DNA from: an uncultured Prevotella sp.
GTDB taxonomy: Bacteria > Bacteroidota > Bacteroidia > Bacteroidales > Bacteroidaceae
Length of the DNA stretch: 14,974 nucleotides
NCBI GenBank assembly: GCA_947095945.1
Contig: CAMUQM010000031.1
Coordinates: 1 to 14,974 of the forward strand
Direction: 5' to 3'
The notes under the pieces were generated by a model that saw only the letters and a list, made by a program, of their open reading frames with translations, was not told the DNA's origin and made no database searches. The translations under genes and the position numbers were made by a program. Shown here one piece after another: positions 13,693 to 14,974 of this stretch (position 1 is the stretch's first letter; every line of letters begins with the position of its first letter).

Positions 13693-14974
13693 TTAAGCCT
13701 TCTTAGAAGGATGTGAGCCAATCAAAGCGTAGAAGAGCATGTATGCTAACATACCCACAACAAGCCAGTAGCTCTGAATGTCGCCTAACTTTGTAGCCAT
13801 AATGTTCTGAATCAATGGCATTACACCACCACCAACAACCATGGTCATAAAGAGACCTGAAGCTGTAGCTGTGTACTTACCAAGACCCTCAGTTGCGAGG
13901 TTGAAGATAACACCCCACATTACTGATGTACAGATACCGCAAAGGATGATGAGTAATACCTTTGTAGGAACCTCAGCTTCAATCCATGTGCTCTCTGCAA
14001 TATTAGGAATAGTAAGGCTCATTTTGCTTGCTTCTGGCATGAATATAGCCACAATCAGAAGCACGAGTGCTAAAGCTGATGTTACTGTAAGCTGTGTACG
14101 TGAAGAAACCTTACCACTGATGAAAGCACTTACGAAGCGACCAACGAGCATCAACAACCAGTAGATACCTGCGATAAGACCTGCAATGGCTGCACTACCG
14201 AGTACACCGCCTTCTGCAACTGGCTGGCTAAGGTAGAACAGAAGCTGACCCGGAATACCAACCTCAATACCTACGTAGAAGAAGATAGCAATGATACCGA
14301 GTAGCAACTGGCGATAGCCTAATGCACCCTTGATACCACCAACAACATCAGACTTCTCTGTCTCAGGCTCTGTCAACTGTGTAAACCAAACGATAACAAA
14401 TGAAGCTGCAAAGATAACTAAGGCAATAAGCAACAATGGAGTTACAACCTTGAGTGATGTGCTCTTAGTAATCTCACCAATCATAGAACCTGCAACCATT
14501 GGAGTCAATGTAGCTGCGAGTGAGTTCAATGATGCACCAGTCTGGATGAGCTGGTTACCACGGTTACCACCACCACCAAGAAGGTTCAGCATTGGGTTTA
14601 CTACGGTATTCAAGATACAAACGCAGAAACCACAAACGAAGGCACCAAGCAGATAAACTATGTATGTACTGATAGCGTTTCCGTCCATTGTACTTGAGAT
14701 GTATTGGATGCCAATACCAAAGAAACCAAGTGCCAAGGCGATAAGTGCAGTCTTCTTGTAACCATGCTTTGTAATCATCATACCAGCAGGAATACCCATG
14801 AAGAGGTAAGCAGCAAAGTTCATCATGTTACCCATCATACCAGCCCACTCGTAATGCTGTTTCCAGATTGTACCGAATGGTGCAGCCATGTTGGTGACGA
14901 AAGAGATCATAGCAAACAGGAACATCATGGTGATAATTGCCACCAAGGTTCCTTTCTTGTTAGTTTGATTTTCC
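13693..14974 (-). CDS. Sugar MFS transporter (FHS/GluP-like glucose-galactose porter), 5' end cut by window
   Basis: The frame remains open to the window edge (ENQTNKKGTLVAIITMMF...), so the TTG at 14946 is not the true start; the real ATG is probably only a few codons outside. About 426 residues are seen, with about twelve hydrophobic segments as expected for the major facilitator superfamily. The loop after the second helix has the MFS motif A-like GMMITKHGYKKTALIALALG. The stretch LIQTGASLNSLAATLTPMVAG and the extended central loop are typical of the fucose/galactose/glucose:H+ symporter (FHS) family. It lies directly upstream of galK, so glucose and/or galactose uptake across the inner membrane is likely. 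Fucose or another hexose cannot be excluded from sequence alone. Confidence 0.93.
   Translation of the reverse strand, partial: ENQTNKKGTLVAIITMMFLFAMISFVTNMAAPFGTIWKQHYEWAGMMGNMMNFAAYLFMGIPAGMMITKHGYKKTALIALALGFFGIGIQYISSTMDGNAISTYIVYLLGAFVCGFCVCILNTVVNPMLNLLGGGGNRGNQLIQTGASLNSLAATLTPMVAGSMIGEITKSTSLKVVTPLLLIALVIFAASFVIVWFTQLTEPETEKSDVVGGIKGALGYRQLLLGIIAIFFYVGIEVGIPGQLLFYLSQPVAEGGVLGSAAIAGLIAGIYWLLMLVGRFVSAFISGKVSSRTQLTVTSALALVLLIVAIFMPEASKMSLTIPNIAESTWIEAEVPTKVLLIILCGICTSVMWGVIFNLATEGLGKYTATASGLFMTMVVGGGVMPLIQNIMATKLGDIQSYWLVVGMLAYMLFYALIGSHPSKKA

Noticed and set aside
13693..14946. Complete 417-residue transporter starting at the TTG at 14946
   Set aside because: The frame continues upstream in hydrophilic, N-terminus-like sequence to the window edge, so the gene is partial.
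1..14974. tRNA, rRNA, insertion sequence or prophage genes
   Set aside because: No cloverleaf, rRNA-like segment, transposase or phage protein was recognised on either strand.

Overview
The window looks like a chromosomal segment from a Bacteroidota (Bacteroidales) bacterium, most likely a Prevotella-type oral or gut anaerobe. Evidence is moderate GC, Bacteroidota promoter boxes of the form TAnnTTTG rather than sigma70 boxes, an almost complete lack of Shine-Dalgarno sequences, and proteins with clear Bacteroidota character: an atypical pyruvate kinase N-terminus, a transketolase with SDG instead of GDG, and a Nudix/winged-helix sugar regulator. The genus is an inference from pattern memory, not from a database search.

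Layout. (1) 1-3202, minus strand: the start of an exopolysaccharide/capsule operon, with an initiating sugar-1-phosphate transferase followed after 9 nt by a large multi-SLBB export protein that runs off the left edge. (2) 3203-3353: divergent promoters. (3) 3354-4457, plus: DNA polymerase IV. (4) 4458-4985: intergenic, with a hairpin repeat, a possible 55-residue gene on the minus strand and a promoter. (5) 4986-7580, plus: two paralogous membrane-anchored zinc-ribbon proteins followed by pyruvate kinase, probably one transcript. (6) 7581-8522: 942 bp without a convincing protein gene but full of structure. It holds two related, apparently structured RNA elements, each with a promoter-like box in front and an intrinsic terminator or T-run behind, separated by degenerate 22-bp-periodic repeats. 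(7) 8523-11050, minus: transketolase then ribose-5-phosphate isomerase B, with a good promoter in front and a terminator behind. (8) 11111-11547: intergenic, with a 65-nt palindromic repeat and a terminator. (9) 11548-14974, minus: sugar MFS transporter (5' end outside the window), galactokinase, and a Nudix-fold transcription regulator whose Nudix catalytic glutamates are lost.

Function. Regions 7-9 form a sugar-catabolism neighbourhood: uptake of glucose or galactose, galactokinase entry into the Leloir pathway, a sugar-responsive regulator of the AraR/NrtR type, and two non-oxidative pentose-phosphate enzymes. Pyruvate kinase, facing this cluster from the other side of the RNA-rich gap, supplies the last step of glycolysis. 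Region 1 uses nucleotide sugars for surface polysaccharide.

The strongest candidates for something undescribed are the pair of related structured RNA elements at about 7725-7890 and 8256-8416, where stems at equivalent positions differ in sequence yet still pair, and the zinc-ribbon membrane protein pair in front of pyruvate kinase.
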